Assembly: GCA_965219165.1 (NCBI GenBank)
Contig: CBDCMW010000002.1
Location: 3,286,001-3,350,000, forward strand
Direction: 5' to 3'
DNA: 64,000 bases
Source of the DNA: Aldehydirespirator sp965219165
Lineage (GTDB): Bacteria; Actinomycetota; Acidimicrobiia; Acidimicrobiales; Aldehydirespiratoraceae
In this document: positions 1 through 8,206 of the stretch, one piece after another
How positions within the stretch are numbered: position 1 is the stretch's first letter
How the letters are laid out: each line of letters opens with the position of its first letter
Made by a program: the position numbers and the translations under genes
The notes under the pieces: generated by a model
Seen by the model: the letters and a program-made list of their open reading frames with translations, nothing else
What the model was told of the DNA's origin: nothing
Databases searched by the model: none

Positions 1-1391
1 CGGTGCCCGAGCGCCCCTGCCACCGGCCCGACGACATCGACAACGAACTCGGAGCCTGGTACTACCGCTGCGACATCTCCGAGTCCGAGTCGGGTCCGCT
101 GGCCGGCAAGACGTTCGCCATCAAGGACAACTCCGCGGTCGCGGGAGTCCCCATGATGAACGGCTCCCGCATCGTGGAGGGCTACGTGCCCCTGAGGGAC
201 GCCACCGTGGTCACCCGCATCCTCGAAACGGGCGGCAGGATCCTGGGCAAGTCGGCCTGCGAGGACCTGTGCTTCTCCGGTGCCAGCCACACCTGCGCCA
301 ACGGTCCGATCCGCAACCCCTGGGACACCACGCGCACGGCGGGCGGTTCCTCGGGCGGCAGCGGCGCCCTAGTGGCGGCCGGAGAGGTAGACATGGCGAT
401 CGCCGGAGACCAGGGCGGGTCAATCCGGATGCCCTCTGCCTGGTGTGGCAACGCAGGCCTCAAGCCGACCTTCGGCCTCGTGCCCTACACCGGCGCCTAC
501 CCGATTGAGTGGACCATCGACCATCTGGGCCCGATAGCGCGGAACATGACCGACTTGGCCACGTTCCTCACCGTGATCGCCGGTCCCGACGGCAACGACC
601 CGCGCCAGCCCCACGCTCCGTCGGGAATCGACTACACGGCGGGCATCGATGACGGAATCGAGGGTCTCCGGGTCGGTGTGGTAGCCGAGGGGTTCGGATT
701 CGAAGGCTTGAGCGACCCGGATTCCGACTCTCTGGTCGAGGCCGCGGCGAACCGTCTGGCCGATGCCGGGGCCGTCGTGGAAACGATCTCCATCCCCGCT
801 CATCGCGATGCGCTGCACGTCTGGAACGTGATCGCCACCGACGGCGCCATGTGGCAGATGATCCGCGGCAACGGCTACGGCATGAACTACCGGGGCCTGT
901 TCGATCCCGAACTCATGGAGCAGACCATGCGAGGCTGGCGGACCAATGCCCACCTGACCTCAATGACGCTGAAGTTCGTCATGCTGTGCGCCGAGCACGT
1001 CTTCAGCCACACTGGCGGCGCCACGTACGCCCGGGCCTCCAATGTGCGACCGCAGATCAACGCCGCCGTGGACGCGGCCCTGGCCCGCCACGACGTGCTG
1101 TGCTACCCGACACTGCCCTTCCCGGCCAAAGAGATCCCGCCCCCGGACGCCCCCGTCGACGAGTACGTGGCCCGGGCCCTGGAGATGATCCCGAACACCG
1201 CGGTCTCCAACGTGACCGGGAACCCCGACCTGACGATCCCCGTGGCCGGCGGCGGGGGCATGCCCGTCGGGATGAGCATCGTCGGCCGGCAGTGGGACGA
1301 GGCCACCGTGCTCAGGGTCGGCCGGGCCTACGAGAGGCTCGTCGGAGGATTCGCCCTCTCCCCCATGGCGCAGACCCGGCTCAGCGGCTAG
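1..1391 (+). CDS. Amidase (amidase-signature family), 5' end outside window
   Basis: Hydrolyses a carboxamide to acid and ammonia; the substrate is not known. The amidase-signature catalytic triad is visible, numbering from the GTG at base 3: Lys in AIKDN (about residue 41), the cis-Ser in GGSSGG (about 116-117) and the nucleophile Ser in GGSIRMPS (about 140). The frame is open to the window edge and family members usually have some 40 more N-terminal residues, so the true start probably lies upstream; GTG at 3 has no visible ribosome site. About 460 residues are present and the C-terminus is intact. It is followed by a two-component system and a urea/amide-type ABC transporter, which suggests uptake and hydrolysis of a small amide as a nitrogen source. 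The family call is firm and the substrate link is inference. Confidence 0.88.
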   Translation, partial: VPERPCHRPDDIDNELGAWYYRCDISESESGPLAGKTFAIKDNSAVAGVPMMNGSRIVEGYVPLRDATVVTRILETGGRILGKSACEDLCFSGASHTCANGPIRNPWDTTRTAGGSSGGSGALVAAGEVDMAIAGDQGGSIRMPSAWCGNAGLKPTFGLVPYTGAYPIEWTIDHLGPIARNMTDLATFLTVIAGPDGNDPRQPHAPSGIDYTAGIDDGIEGLRVGVVAEGFGFEGLSDPDSDSLVEAAANRLADAGAVVETISIPAHRDALHVWNVIATDGAMWQMIRGNGYGMNYRGLFDPELMEQTMRGWRTNAHLTSMTLKFVMLCAEHVFSHTGGATYARASNVRPQINAAVDAALARHDVLCYPTLPFPAKEIPPPDAPVDEYVARALEMIPNTAVSNVTGNPDLTIPVAGGGGMPVGMSIVGRQWDEATVLRVGRAYERLVGGFALSPMAQTRLSG

Positions 1392-1414
1392 GCCGCAGCG
1401 CTGATAGGTGTCAC

Positions 1415-1537
1415 CGCCTCGCTGTGAAGCGTCGTATTTCCCGCTCTTGTTCGCTGCGCTCACGGGCCGCTCGGGCCACGGCCTCGCTCAGCGCCCGCGT
1501 GATTCTTCGTGACCTGCGGCCTATCCGCTCGGCCTCT
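1415..1537 (-). repeat. Dispersed intergenic repeat, copy A
   Basis: Read on the minus strand this has a left block AGAGGCCGAGCGGATAGGCC, a variable middle of about 25 bases beginning TCAC, and a right block from GAGCGAGGCCGTGGCCCGAG to CAAGAGCGGGAAA. A short GCGAGGCG tail at 1415-1422 also matches copies B and D. Near-identical blocks lie at 3492-3616, 23819-23919 and 27641-27825. It sits between the amidase and the histidine kinase. Confidence 0.85.
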
Positions 1538-1614
1538 GGCCGGCGCCGAGACCATGGCGTCGGATCCGTGCTTGACTAACGGCAAGGCTGTCGATCTTGC
1601 AGGGAGGTCGGGCC

Positions 1615-2799
1615 ATGGCTGACTTCAGAATGGGTCGCCGTTACGAAGGTGCCGTCGAACTCGTCGACACCGACGATTTGGAACGGCTCGCGGACCTGAG
1701 CCAGACGCTGGTCGGGTTTCTGGATCCCGCCGCGCTCGCGCAGCGCACGGCCTTGGACCTGTACCGGATGCTGGGCCTGCCGCTGGTGTCAGTGGCGGTG
1801 CGGGAAGGCTCGTCGTACTTCGCGATGAGGGGCGTGCACGGCGCCCGCACTGAGCGCTTCCGCCAGGTGCAGGTGTCCACGGGCGAGGGATTGGGCGGTC
1901 GGGTGATGGTGGAGCGCCGGCCTGTGGAGGTCCAGAGCTACGTCGACGACCCCCGCATCACCAACCACTTCATCGATGTGGTGAACGCCGAGGGCCTGGG
2001 CGGGATGGTGGCCGTGCCGGTGGAGCACGACAACGAGCTGGTGGGGCTTCTGTACGGCGGGCTGCGCGCCATCGGGTCGATCGGCGACCGGGCCAAGCTC
2101 GTCCTCGAGCGGGCAGCCCAGGATGTGGCGCCCATGATGGCGGCGTCCATCCGGGCCTCGGCGGCCATACAGCACCGCGTCGACGCCGAGCGCCAACGCA
2201 TAGCCAACGACCTGCACGATGATGTGGGGCAGCTGCTGTTCTCCATCAGCGTCGCGGCGCAGCGGCTGCGCCAGGGAGGCGACGAGAACCTCTCCGCGGT
2301 GGCGGCGCGCATAGAGCACCAGGCCCAGGAGGCGGCGCAGCGGATGCGCCAGGCCTTCAAAGTGCTGGGGCCGAGCTCGTCTGACGAGGCCGCGGCGACC
2401 GCGCTCCGGCGGGATATCGATGACTTGACCGCCCGATCGGGAGTGGCGGCTCATTTCGTGGTGCGCGGCGTCGCCCGGCCGCTGCCGCCGCGAGCGGAGG
2501 CTGCCCTGCTGGGCGCGGCCCGGCAGGCACTGTTCAACATCGAACGGCACGCCGCGGCGTCTCTGGTGGTGGTGACACTGCACTTCGGGATTTCGGAGGT
2601 GTCGCTGGTCATCCAGGACGACGGCTGCGGACTGCCCGAGGACTTCGAGCTGGCGGTTGTGCCCCGCGGCGACCACCACTGGGGGCTTGCGTCGATACTG
2701 CGCCAGGCACAGCGCCAGGGCGGCGATATGGAGGTGAGGCCGGGAGAGGACGGCGGCACCACCGTTCGCATCACGCTGCCGATCGACGACTCGCAATGA
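1615..2799 (+). CDS. GAF-domain sensor histidine kinase (NarL/HisKA_3 type)
   Basis: Sensor kinase of a two-component system that probably phosphorylates the response regulator just downstream. A GAF-like sensory domain fills about residues 30-185. The HisKA_3 dimerisation box reads NDLHDDVGQLL, with the phospho-accepting His at residue 201. An HATPase domain follows, with QDDGCGLPEDF and GLASILRQ. No transmembrane segment is seen, so it is probably cytosolic. I chose ATG 1615 because GGGAGGT at 1601-1607 is well placed; an in-frame TTG at 1597 would bury that site. The gene and its partner lie between two inverted copies of the dispersed repeat, which may mean they arrived as a unit. The signal is unknown. 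Confidence 0.88.
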   Translation: MADFRMGRRYEGAVELVDTDDLERLADLSQTLVGFLDPAALAQRTALDLYRMLGLPLVSVAVREGSSYFAMRGVHGARTERFRQVQVSTGEGLGGRVMVERRPVEVQSYVDDPRITNHFIDVVNAEGLGGMVAVPVEHDNELVGLLYGGLRAIGSIGDRAKLVLERAAQDVAPMMAASIRASAAIQHRVDAERQRIANDLHDDVGQLLFSISVAAQRLRQGGDENLSAVAARIEHQAQEAAQRMRQAFKVLGPSSSDEAAATALRRDIDDLTARSGVAAHFVVRGVARPLPPRAEAALLGAARQALFNIERHAAASLVVVTLHFGISEVSLVIQDDGCGLPEDFELAVVPRGDHHWGLASILRQAQRQGGDMEVRPGEDGGTTVRITLPIDDSQ

Positions 2800-2830
2800 G
2801 CATGTCCAAGCCAGCAGCCGACCGGACGGC

Positions 2831-3493
2831 ATGAGCGCGCCCGATCCCGAGACAGGCCACGCGACCAGCGCGTCCGTCCTGGTGATCGACGACCATCCGG
2901 TGGTGATCGACGGAGTTCGCCAGCTCCTGGCGCGCGAACCCGATTTCAGCCTGGTGGGAGAAGCTTCCAACGGCGAGGACGGGGTGGCTCTGGCTGAGCG
3001 CCTGGCACCTGATGTGGTCGTGCTCGACCTGAAGCTCGGCGACAACTTCGCGCCTCACTTGTGCAGGGCTCTGCTGGAGGCGTCGGGCAAGTCCCGGGTG
3101 GTGATCCACACCGCCTTCGATGACCGCGAGCCGCTGCGAGCCTGCCTCAACGCCGGCGCAGTGGGCATCGTGCTCAAGGACGCGAGCAACCTGGTCGACG
3201 CGCTGAGACGGGTGCTCGCCGGCGAGCTGTACGTCGATCCGTCCCTGGTGGAGGACCCCCGCGCCCGGGCGCTGCGGCTGGGCGAGGAGGGGGGACTCTA
3301 CGAGTCGCTGACCCTGCGCGAGTACGAGGTGCTGTGCGTGATGGCGCTGGGCCGCACGAGCAAGGAGATCGCCGCGGAGCTCTACCTCGCCGAGAACACG
3401 GTGCGCAGTTACACCCAGTCGCTGCTCACCAAGCTGCACGCCCGCAACCGCATCGAGGCCTTGGCCCGGGCCCGCGAACTGCGCCTGCTCTAG
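2831..3493 (+). CDS. LuxR/NarL-family response regulator
   Basis: DNA-binding response regulator of 220 residues, partner of the kinase ending 31 bp upstream. The receiver domain shows the acidic pair in VIDDHPVV (about 19-20), the phospho-acceptor Asp66 in VVLDLKLG and the conserved Lys in VLKDAS. The C-terminal LuxR helix-turn-helix starts at LTLREYEVLCVMALG, with the recognition region ENTVRSYTQSLLTKL. The stop codon falls in the first bases of repeat copy B. Direct repeats at 3629-3672, upstream of the next transporter operon, are a possible target. The family is certain; the regulon is inference. Confidence 0.9.
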   Translation: MSAPDPETGHATSASVLVIDDHPVVIDGVRQLLAREPDFSLVGEASNGEDGVALAERLAPDVVVLDLKLGDNFAPHLCRALLEASGKSRVVIHTAFDDREPLRACLNAGAVGIVLKDASNLVDALRRVLAGELYVDPSLVEDPRARALRLGEEGGLYESLTLREYEVLCVMALGRTSKEIAAELYLAENTVRSYTQSLLTKLHARNRIEALARARELRLL

Positions 3494-3616
3494 AGGCCGA
3501 GCGGATAGGCCGCAGTTCACGTACGAGATGGGCGAGGCAGTGAGCGAGGCCGTGGCCCGAGCGGCCCGTGAGCGCAGCGAACAAGAGCGGGAAACACAAC
3601 CCCCCACCGCGAGGCG
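3492..3616 (+). repeat. Dispersed intergenic repeat, copy B
   Basis: Opposite orientation to copy A, so A and B form inverted repeats around the kinase/regulator pair. The left block is at 3492-3515 and the right block at about 3542-3593. A further stretch running to GCGAGGCG (3609-3616) matches copy D at 21 of 23 bases. It lies between the response regulator and the binding-protein gene. Confidence 0.87.
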
Positions 3617-3628
3617 TCGGAAACGGGA

Positions 3629-3672
3629 CCTGCAATCGCGTGTAGTTCGGGGCCAACCCTGCAATCGCGTGT
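3629..3672. promoter_or_regulatory. Pair of 15-bp direct repeats upstream of the transporter operon
   Basis: CCTGCAATCGCGTGT occurs exactly at 3629-3643 and 3658-3672, 29 bp apart centre to centre, about 130 bp before the binding-protein start. A repeated motif in a leader beside a LuxR-type regulator could be a binding site, but no binding evidence exists here. The rest of 3617-3798 shows nothing else I can name. Confidence 0.4.
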
Positions 3673-3798
3673 GTCGGCCGCGGAGAGTCGCCACTAGTCC
3701 GGGTACGAGCGGCACCGCGGGGCGGTCGAGTCACGGGGGCCGCTACCCGCGGCACCGAGAGCCGGCGCCCGGGGGTCCAACAAAGGGGGAGCACACCT

Positions 3799-5220
3799 AT
3801 GAGTCCAGAGAGGACTTCCATCCATCGCCGAGTCCGCCCGCTGTGGCCGGGACTGGTAGCAGTCATCTTGGCGCTCGGAATGCTTGCCGCGGCCTGCGGC
3901 ACCGACGATGCGGACGAACCGGCACCGGCCGCGCCCTCACAGCAGGAGAGCACGCCGACCGACGCCGACAGCGCACCCGCCGAGCAGCCCGACGACGGCG
4001 CGGCAGCCGCGCCCTCCGAGAGCACCGACGAGCCCGATGACACCAGTGAGGTCTCGGAACCCACCGAGACCGTTGCTGAGACCACCGAGCCGATCCGGGT
4101 GGGCAGCCTTCTCGACGAGACCGGCCCGCTGAACATCTACGGCACGCCCATGGCCGACGCCACCCGTCTCGCGATCGCGGACATCAACGCCTCCGGAGGC
4201 GTGCTCGGCCGGCAGCTCGAGCTGGTCGCCCTCGACTCCAAGTCGGATCAGAACGAGTACATAACGGGCGCCGACCGGCTGGTGGCCGAGGACCTCGCAG
4301 TGGTCCACGCCGGGATCACCAGCGCGTCGCGCGAGGCGATCCGGCCGGCGTTCGACGAGGCCGAGCTCCTGTACTTCTACAACGTCCTGTACGAGGGCGG
4401 CCTTTGCGACCGCAACACGTTCGTGACCGGCGTGGTCCCCACCCAGCAGCTCCAGGTACTGATCCCTTGGGCGATAGAGAACATGGGACCGCGGCTGTAC
4501 GTGCTCGCCGCGGACTACAACTACGGGCAGATCTCAGCCGACTGGGTGCGCGAGTATGCGGCCCAGACTGGCGGCGAGGTCGTCGGTGAGGACTTCTTCC
4601 CGCTCGACGTGGCCGAGTTCGGCACGACCATCTCGGAGGTCCAGAGCGCCGATCCCGACGTGGTCGTGTCGATCCTCGTCGGCGGCGCCCACATGTCCTT
4701 CTACAGCCAGTACGCGGCGTCCGGCGCCAACGCCGAGATCCCGGTGGTGTCCACCTCGTTCGGGCTGGGAAGCGAGCAGGTGGCTCTCGATGCTGCCTCC
4801 TCGGAGGGCATCATCGTGGCCTACCCGTACTTCCAGGAGCTCGACACACCAACCAACGCCGAGTTCACGGAGGCCTGGTACGCGGCCTACGGCGACGACT
4901 ACCCGTACATCACCGACCTGGCCGTATACGTGTGGGAGGGCTGGCACCTGTGGGCCGATGCCGTGAACAGTGCCGGCACCCTCGACCGCGAAGCAGTGAT
5001 CGCCGAGCTGGAGAGCGGCGTGGGCTTCGACAGCCCCAAGGGCTTCGTCACGCTGGACGGCCCGTCGCATCACCTGGTCCAGCCGGTGAGCCTGGCTCGG
5101 GCCAACGACAGCAACGGATTCGACGTGTTCGAGACGTTCGAGAACATCCCGCCGTCGTTCGAGCAGCAGACCTGCGACTTGGTCGCCAACCCCGAGACCA
5201 ACGAACAGTTCACCCCCTGA
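3799..5220 (+). CDS. Urea/amide-type ABC transporter substrate-binding lipoprotein
   Basis: Extracytoplasmic solute receptor of the Peripla_BP_5 class (UrtA, FmdD and AmiC relatives). A hydrophobic signal ends in the lipobox LAAACG (Cys about residue 33), giving a membrane-anchored lipoprotein. A linker of about 60 residues rich in Asp, Glu, Ala and Pro follows. The ligand domain starts at IRVGSLLDETGPLNIYG and includes YNYGQISADWV and LYFYNVLYEGG. A GGGGGAG ribosome site precedes ATG 3799. Permease and ATPase genes follow after a 137-bp gap holding two hairpins. The nearby amidase and the UrtD/E-like ATPases favour urea or short-chain amides over amino acids; the exact ligand is unproven. 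Confidence 0.88.
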   Translation: MSPERTSIHRRVRPLWPGLVAVILALGMLAAACGTDDADEPAPAAPSQQESTPTDADSAPAEQPDDGAAAAPSESTDEPDDTSEVSEPTETVAETTEPIRVGSLLDETGPLNIYGTPMADATRLAIADINASGGVLGRQLELVALDSKSDQNEYITGADRLVAEDLAVVHAGITSASREAIRPAFDEAELLYFYNVLYEGGLCDRNTFVTGVVPTQQLQVLIPWAIENMGPRLYVLAADYNYGQISADWVREYAAQTGGEVVGEDFFPLDVAEFGTTISEVQSADPDVVVSILVGGAHMSFYSQYAASGANAEIPVVSTSFGLGSEQVALDAASSEGIIVAYPYFQELDTPTNAEFTEAWYAAYGDDYPYITDLAVYVWEGWHLWADAVNSAGTLDREAVIAELESGVGFDSPKGFVTLDGPSHHLVQPVSLARANDSNGFDVFETFENIPPSFEQQTCDLVANPETNEQFTP

Positions 5221-5235
5221 GGACTCACTGCTACG

Positions 5236-5258
5236 GCTAGCCGACCCTCCCGGCTAGC
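5236..5258 (+). terminator. Hairpin just after the binding-protein gene
   Basis: GCTAGCCG (5236-5243) pairs perfectly with CGGCTAGC (5251-5258) around a 7-nt loop, 15 nt after the stop codon. No U-tract follows. It more likely stabilises or partly terminates the message than ends it. Confidence 0.55.
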
Positions 5259-5269
5259 AGCGCATAGGG

Positions 5270-5309
5270 TTGCGGGTGGGCGTCGAGCGACGGGGACGCC
5301 CACCCGCAA
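5270..5309 (+). terminator. 15-bp perfect stem-loop between binding-protein and permease genes
   Basis: TTGCGGGTGGGCGTC (5270-5284) is perfectly complementary to 5295-5309 with a 10-nt loop. No U-tract follows and the permease starts 48 bp later. It fits an attenuator or 3'-end protector that keeps binding-protein mRNA in excess. Similar hairpins follow the other two binding-protein genes in this window. Confidence 0.65.
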
Positions 5310-5357
5310 CCACCACCCGATCCGTCGCCCGTCCGGGGCTAGCACGCGGGGAGCATC

Positions 5358-6221
5358 ATGGCCCTCGACCGAATCTTCAACCTCGGGTTCGACCTCGCCA
5401 CCACGATCTCGATCCTGGCCCTGGTGTCGTTGGGCCTCGCGGTCATCTTCGGCATGCGCGGCATCATCAACCTCGCCCATGGCGAGTTCATCATGCTCGG
5501 CGCGTTCGCGACTCTCACGGGGGTGCGCAGCGGGCTCAGCGTCTGGTTTGCGATGGCGCTGGCCGCGGCATTCGTGGGGCTGTTCGGGATCGTTGTCGAG
5601 CAGCTGCTGATACGGCACCTCTACGGGAGGCTCGCCGACACCATGCTCGCCACTTGGGGGCTGTCGTTGATCATGGCCCAAGCGGTGGAGAACCGCTACG
5701 GGTCGGTGACTGAGGGCATCCCCGTCCCGGTCGGCAACTTCACCCTCGGCGACTTCTCGATGTCGAAGTACAACCTGGTGCTGATGGCCTCGGCCGCCGC
5801 TGGGGTGCTGGCGACCCACACGATCATGCGTCGCACCCGTTACGGACTGCTGGCCCGGGCCGCGACGCAGTCACCGGCGATGGCCGAGAGCCTGGGCGTC
5901 AACACCTCCAGGGTGAACATGTGGACGTTCGGGCTCGGATCCGCTCTGGCCGGGGCCGCCGGGGCACTGCTGGCGCCCGTAGTCGGGGTGATCCCCACCA
6001 TGGGCCAGACCTTCGTGGCCCGCTCGTTCATGACGGTGATCGTGGGCGGGCCCACCTTCGTGGCCGGCACGGTGTCCGCCAGTGGGCTGCTCGGCTTCGT
6101 CGAGAACGTCGGTACCAATTGGTTCACCCCGGTCATAGGCCAAGCGATGCTGCTCATCGCGGCGATTGTGATCCTGCGGTTCATGCCCCGAGGGCTCACG
6201 GGAACCCGGTTCCGGCGGTGA
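5358..6221 (+). CDS. Branched-chain/urea-type ABC permease (LivH/UrtB-like)
   Basis: Inner-membrane permease subunit of 287 residues from the BPD_transp_2 family. The sequence is a run of hydrophobic helices with the typical N-terminal FGMRGIINLAHGEF motif and the mid-protein TRYGLLARAATQSP loop that docks on the ATPase. ATG 5358 is preceded by GGGGAG. Its stop overlaps the GTG of the next gene (GTGA), so the two are translationally coupled. It pairs with the following permease-ATPase fusion to form the channel for the solute bound by the upstream lipoprotein. Confidence 0.88.
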   Translation: MALDRIFNLGFDLATTISILALVSLGLAVIFGMRGIINLAHGEFIMLGAFATLTGVRSGLSVWFAMALAAAFVGLFGIVVEQLLIRHLYGRLADTMLATWGLSLIMAQAVENRYGSVTEGIPVPVGNFTLGDFSMSKYNLVLMASAAAGVLATHTIMRRTRYGLLARAATQSPAMAESLGVNTSRVNMWTFGLGSALAGAAGALLAPVVGVIPTMGQTFVARSFMTVIVGGPTFVAGTVSASGLLGFVENVGTNWFTPVIGQAMLLIAAIVILRFMPRGLTGTRFRR

Positions 6222-8206
6222 GAGACCTGCTAGCCCGGGTCGCCGGCGCCCCGGCGCTGTCCGCGGCGGGCAGCGCCCGCCGAGACCTGGCCGGCGCGGG
6301 CCTCGCGTTCGCGGCCGCGGCGATTCTGGGCAACTGGGTCGCGGAATTCACCGCCTTCGAATGGTCGCTGTGGGCTTCGCAGGCCATCCTGGCCCTGTCG
6401 CTGACGCTGGTGTGGGGATACGGCGGGATCTTCAGCCTGGGCCAGGCGGCTGTGTACGGCATCGGCGGATACACCTACGGGTTCTGGGCCATCAACCTGG
6501 TCGACAGCACCGGCGAGTCGCTGACGGCGGTGCTGGCCGCGGTGGCCATCGGCACTGCATTCGCGGCGCTGCTGGGCTACTTCATGTTCTACGGCAACGT
6601 GACCGACGTCTACGTGGCGATCATCACCCTCGCCACCAGCCTGGTGCTGTTCGCGTTCGTCAACTCGACCTCGGGCCGCGCCTACCGCATCGGCGACGCG
6701 CCATTCGGCGGCTACAACGGCATGCCGCGCATACCGCGCCTCACGTGGCGTCTGCCCGGAGGCGACAGTCACGAGCTCACGAGGACCCAGTTCTTCCTGG
6801 TGTGCGTGGCCGCGGGACTGCTGATCGCGGTGATGATCCGGATGCTGTCGAGACGCCCCTTCGGGCGGATCGCAGTGGCGCTCCAGCACAACGAACTGCG
6901 CACCGAACTGCTGGGCTACGACGTCAGATGGCACAAGCTGGCCCTGTTCACCATCGGAGGTGCGATCGCCGCGTTCGCGGGGGCGTTGTTCGCGGCGTGG
7001 GGGCGATTCATCAGCCCACCCGTGTTCTCGCTCGCGCCGGCCGCTCTTGTGGTGATTTGGGTTCTGGTGGGAGGCCGCAGCAGCGTCTCCGGAGCGTTCG
7101 TGGGCGTGCTGGTGGTAAAGGGCTTCTCCTCGTGGTTCGGGGGCGCGAGCGGCGACAACGAGCCGATCGTGCTCGGAGTGCTGCTGGTCGCGATCGTGCT
7201 CGCGCTGCCCGGAGGGATCGTCACCAGCATCGGCCGTTTGGCGGACCGGGTCCGCAGCCGTCGCCTCCGGACTCTGACAACGCCTGAGGCGTCGCCGCGT
7301 GAGGCTGCAGCCGACATTGGCGCGGGACCGGCGGGTCTCGAGGTCCGATCTCCGGTCGGCGAACAACCGCGACCGCCGCGACGGATCTCGACGAGGGCGG
7401 TGACGAAGCGCTACGGCGGACTGGCCGCGGTGGACGAGGTGACACTCGAGTTCCCGCCGCGGGGCATCTCGTGCTTGATTGGCCCCAACGGAGCGGGCAA
7501 GAGCACCCTGCTGGACCTGCTGTCGGGACGGCAGCGCCCCACCGCGGGGACCGTGGCGCTCGACGACCAGGACCTGACGAGACGGCAGCCGTTCCAGCGA
7601 GCCCGCAGCGGTGTGGCCATCAAGCTGCAGGTCGCGTCGATCTACGCCGAGTTGAGCACCCGGGAGAACCTGTGGCTGGCGTGCTACTCCATGCCCCGCG
7701 ACATCGAGGAGGCCGACCGGCGCGTCGGCGGGCTCTTGGAGTGGCTCGAACTCGGAGACGACGCAAACCGTCCCGCGGGACACTTGTCGCACGGCCAGAG
7801 ACAGTGGCTTGAGATCGGCATGGTCGTGGCCACCGACCCCTCCGTGGTGCTGCTGGACGAGCCCACCGCGGGCATGACCCGCACCGAGACGGCCCGAACC
7901 GCCAGCCTCGTCGCGCAGTTGGGCGAGACCGCGTCGGTGATCGTGGTCGAGCACGACATGGACTTCGTGCGCCGGCTGGATGCGCCGATCACGGTTCTGC
8001 ACATGGGCTCGCTGTTTACCCAGGGCAACTTCGACGAGCTGTCCAGCGACGACCGAGTGATCGACATCTACCTGGGAGCGCACCACGACAACAGCGACGC
8101 CGCCGGCGAGTCCCGAATTCCCGGCGATCGTGCCACCCACACGGTGGAAGCGTCCGGAGAGTTCCCGCGAGAAGCAGGGGGAGGACCGGCCGATGCTGGT
8201 GCTTGA
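6218..8206 (+). CDS. Fused ABC permease-ATPase (LivM/UrtC plus LivG/UrtD-like)
   Basis: One 662-residue chain holding the second permease and the first ATPase. Residues about 1-345 are a LivM/UrtC-like membrane domain (GYGGIFSLGQAAVYG, then several helices). A Pro/Arg-rich linker leads to an ABC domain from about 388: Walker A GPNGAGKST at 422-430, signature LSHGQRQWLEIGM and Walker B VVLLDEPTAGM. LSHGQ followed by QWLEIGM is characteristic of UrtD. I chose GTG 6218 because it overlaps the previous stop; an in-frame start at 5921 would overlap the LivH gene extensively. Permease and ATPase are usually separate genes, so the fusion fixes their stoichiometry. Confidence 0.87.
   Translation: MRDLLARVAGAPALSAAGSARRDLAGAGLAFAAAAILGNWVAEFTAFEWSLWASQAILALSLTLVWGYGGIFSLGQAAVYGIGGYTYGFWAINLVDSTGESLTAVLAAVAIGTAFAALLGYFMFYGNVTDVYVAIITLATSLVLFAFVNSTSGRAYRIGDAPFGGYNGMPRIPRLTWRLPGGDSHELTRTQFFLVCVAAGLLIAVMIRMLSRRPFGRIAVALQHNELRTELLGYDVRWHKLALFTIGGAIAAFAGALFAAWGRFISPPVFSLAPAALVVIWVLVGGRSSVSGAFVGVLVVKGFSSWFGGASGDNEPIVLGVLLVAIVLALPGGIVTSIGRLADRVRSRRLRTLTTPEASPREAAADIGAGPAGLEVRSPVGEQPRPPRRISTRAVTKRYGGLAAVDEVTLEFPPRGISCLIGPNGAGKSTLLDLLSGRQRPTAGTVALDDQDLTRRQPFQRARSGVAIKLQVASIYAELSTRENLWLACYSMPRDIEEADRRVGGLLEWLELGDDANRPAGHLSHGQRQWLEIGMVVATDPSVVLLDEPTAGMTRTETARTASLVAQLGETASVIVVEHDMDFVRRLDAPITVLHMGSLFTQGNFDELSSDDRVIDIYLGAHHDNSDAAGESRIPGDRATHTVEASGEFPREAGGGPADAGA

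Noticed and set aside
3528..4040. Possible gene reading EAVARAARERSEQERE from repeat copy B
   Set aside because: The frame overlaps the real lipoprotein gene, has no ribosome site, and recurs only because the DNA repeat recurs.
6230..8140. A 636-codon open frame on the minus strand antisense to the transporter
   Set aside because: It mirrors the GC-rich fusion gene, is rich in Arg, Gly and His and has no recognisable motif, while the plus strand has full ABC motifs.
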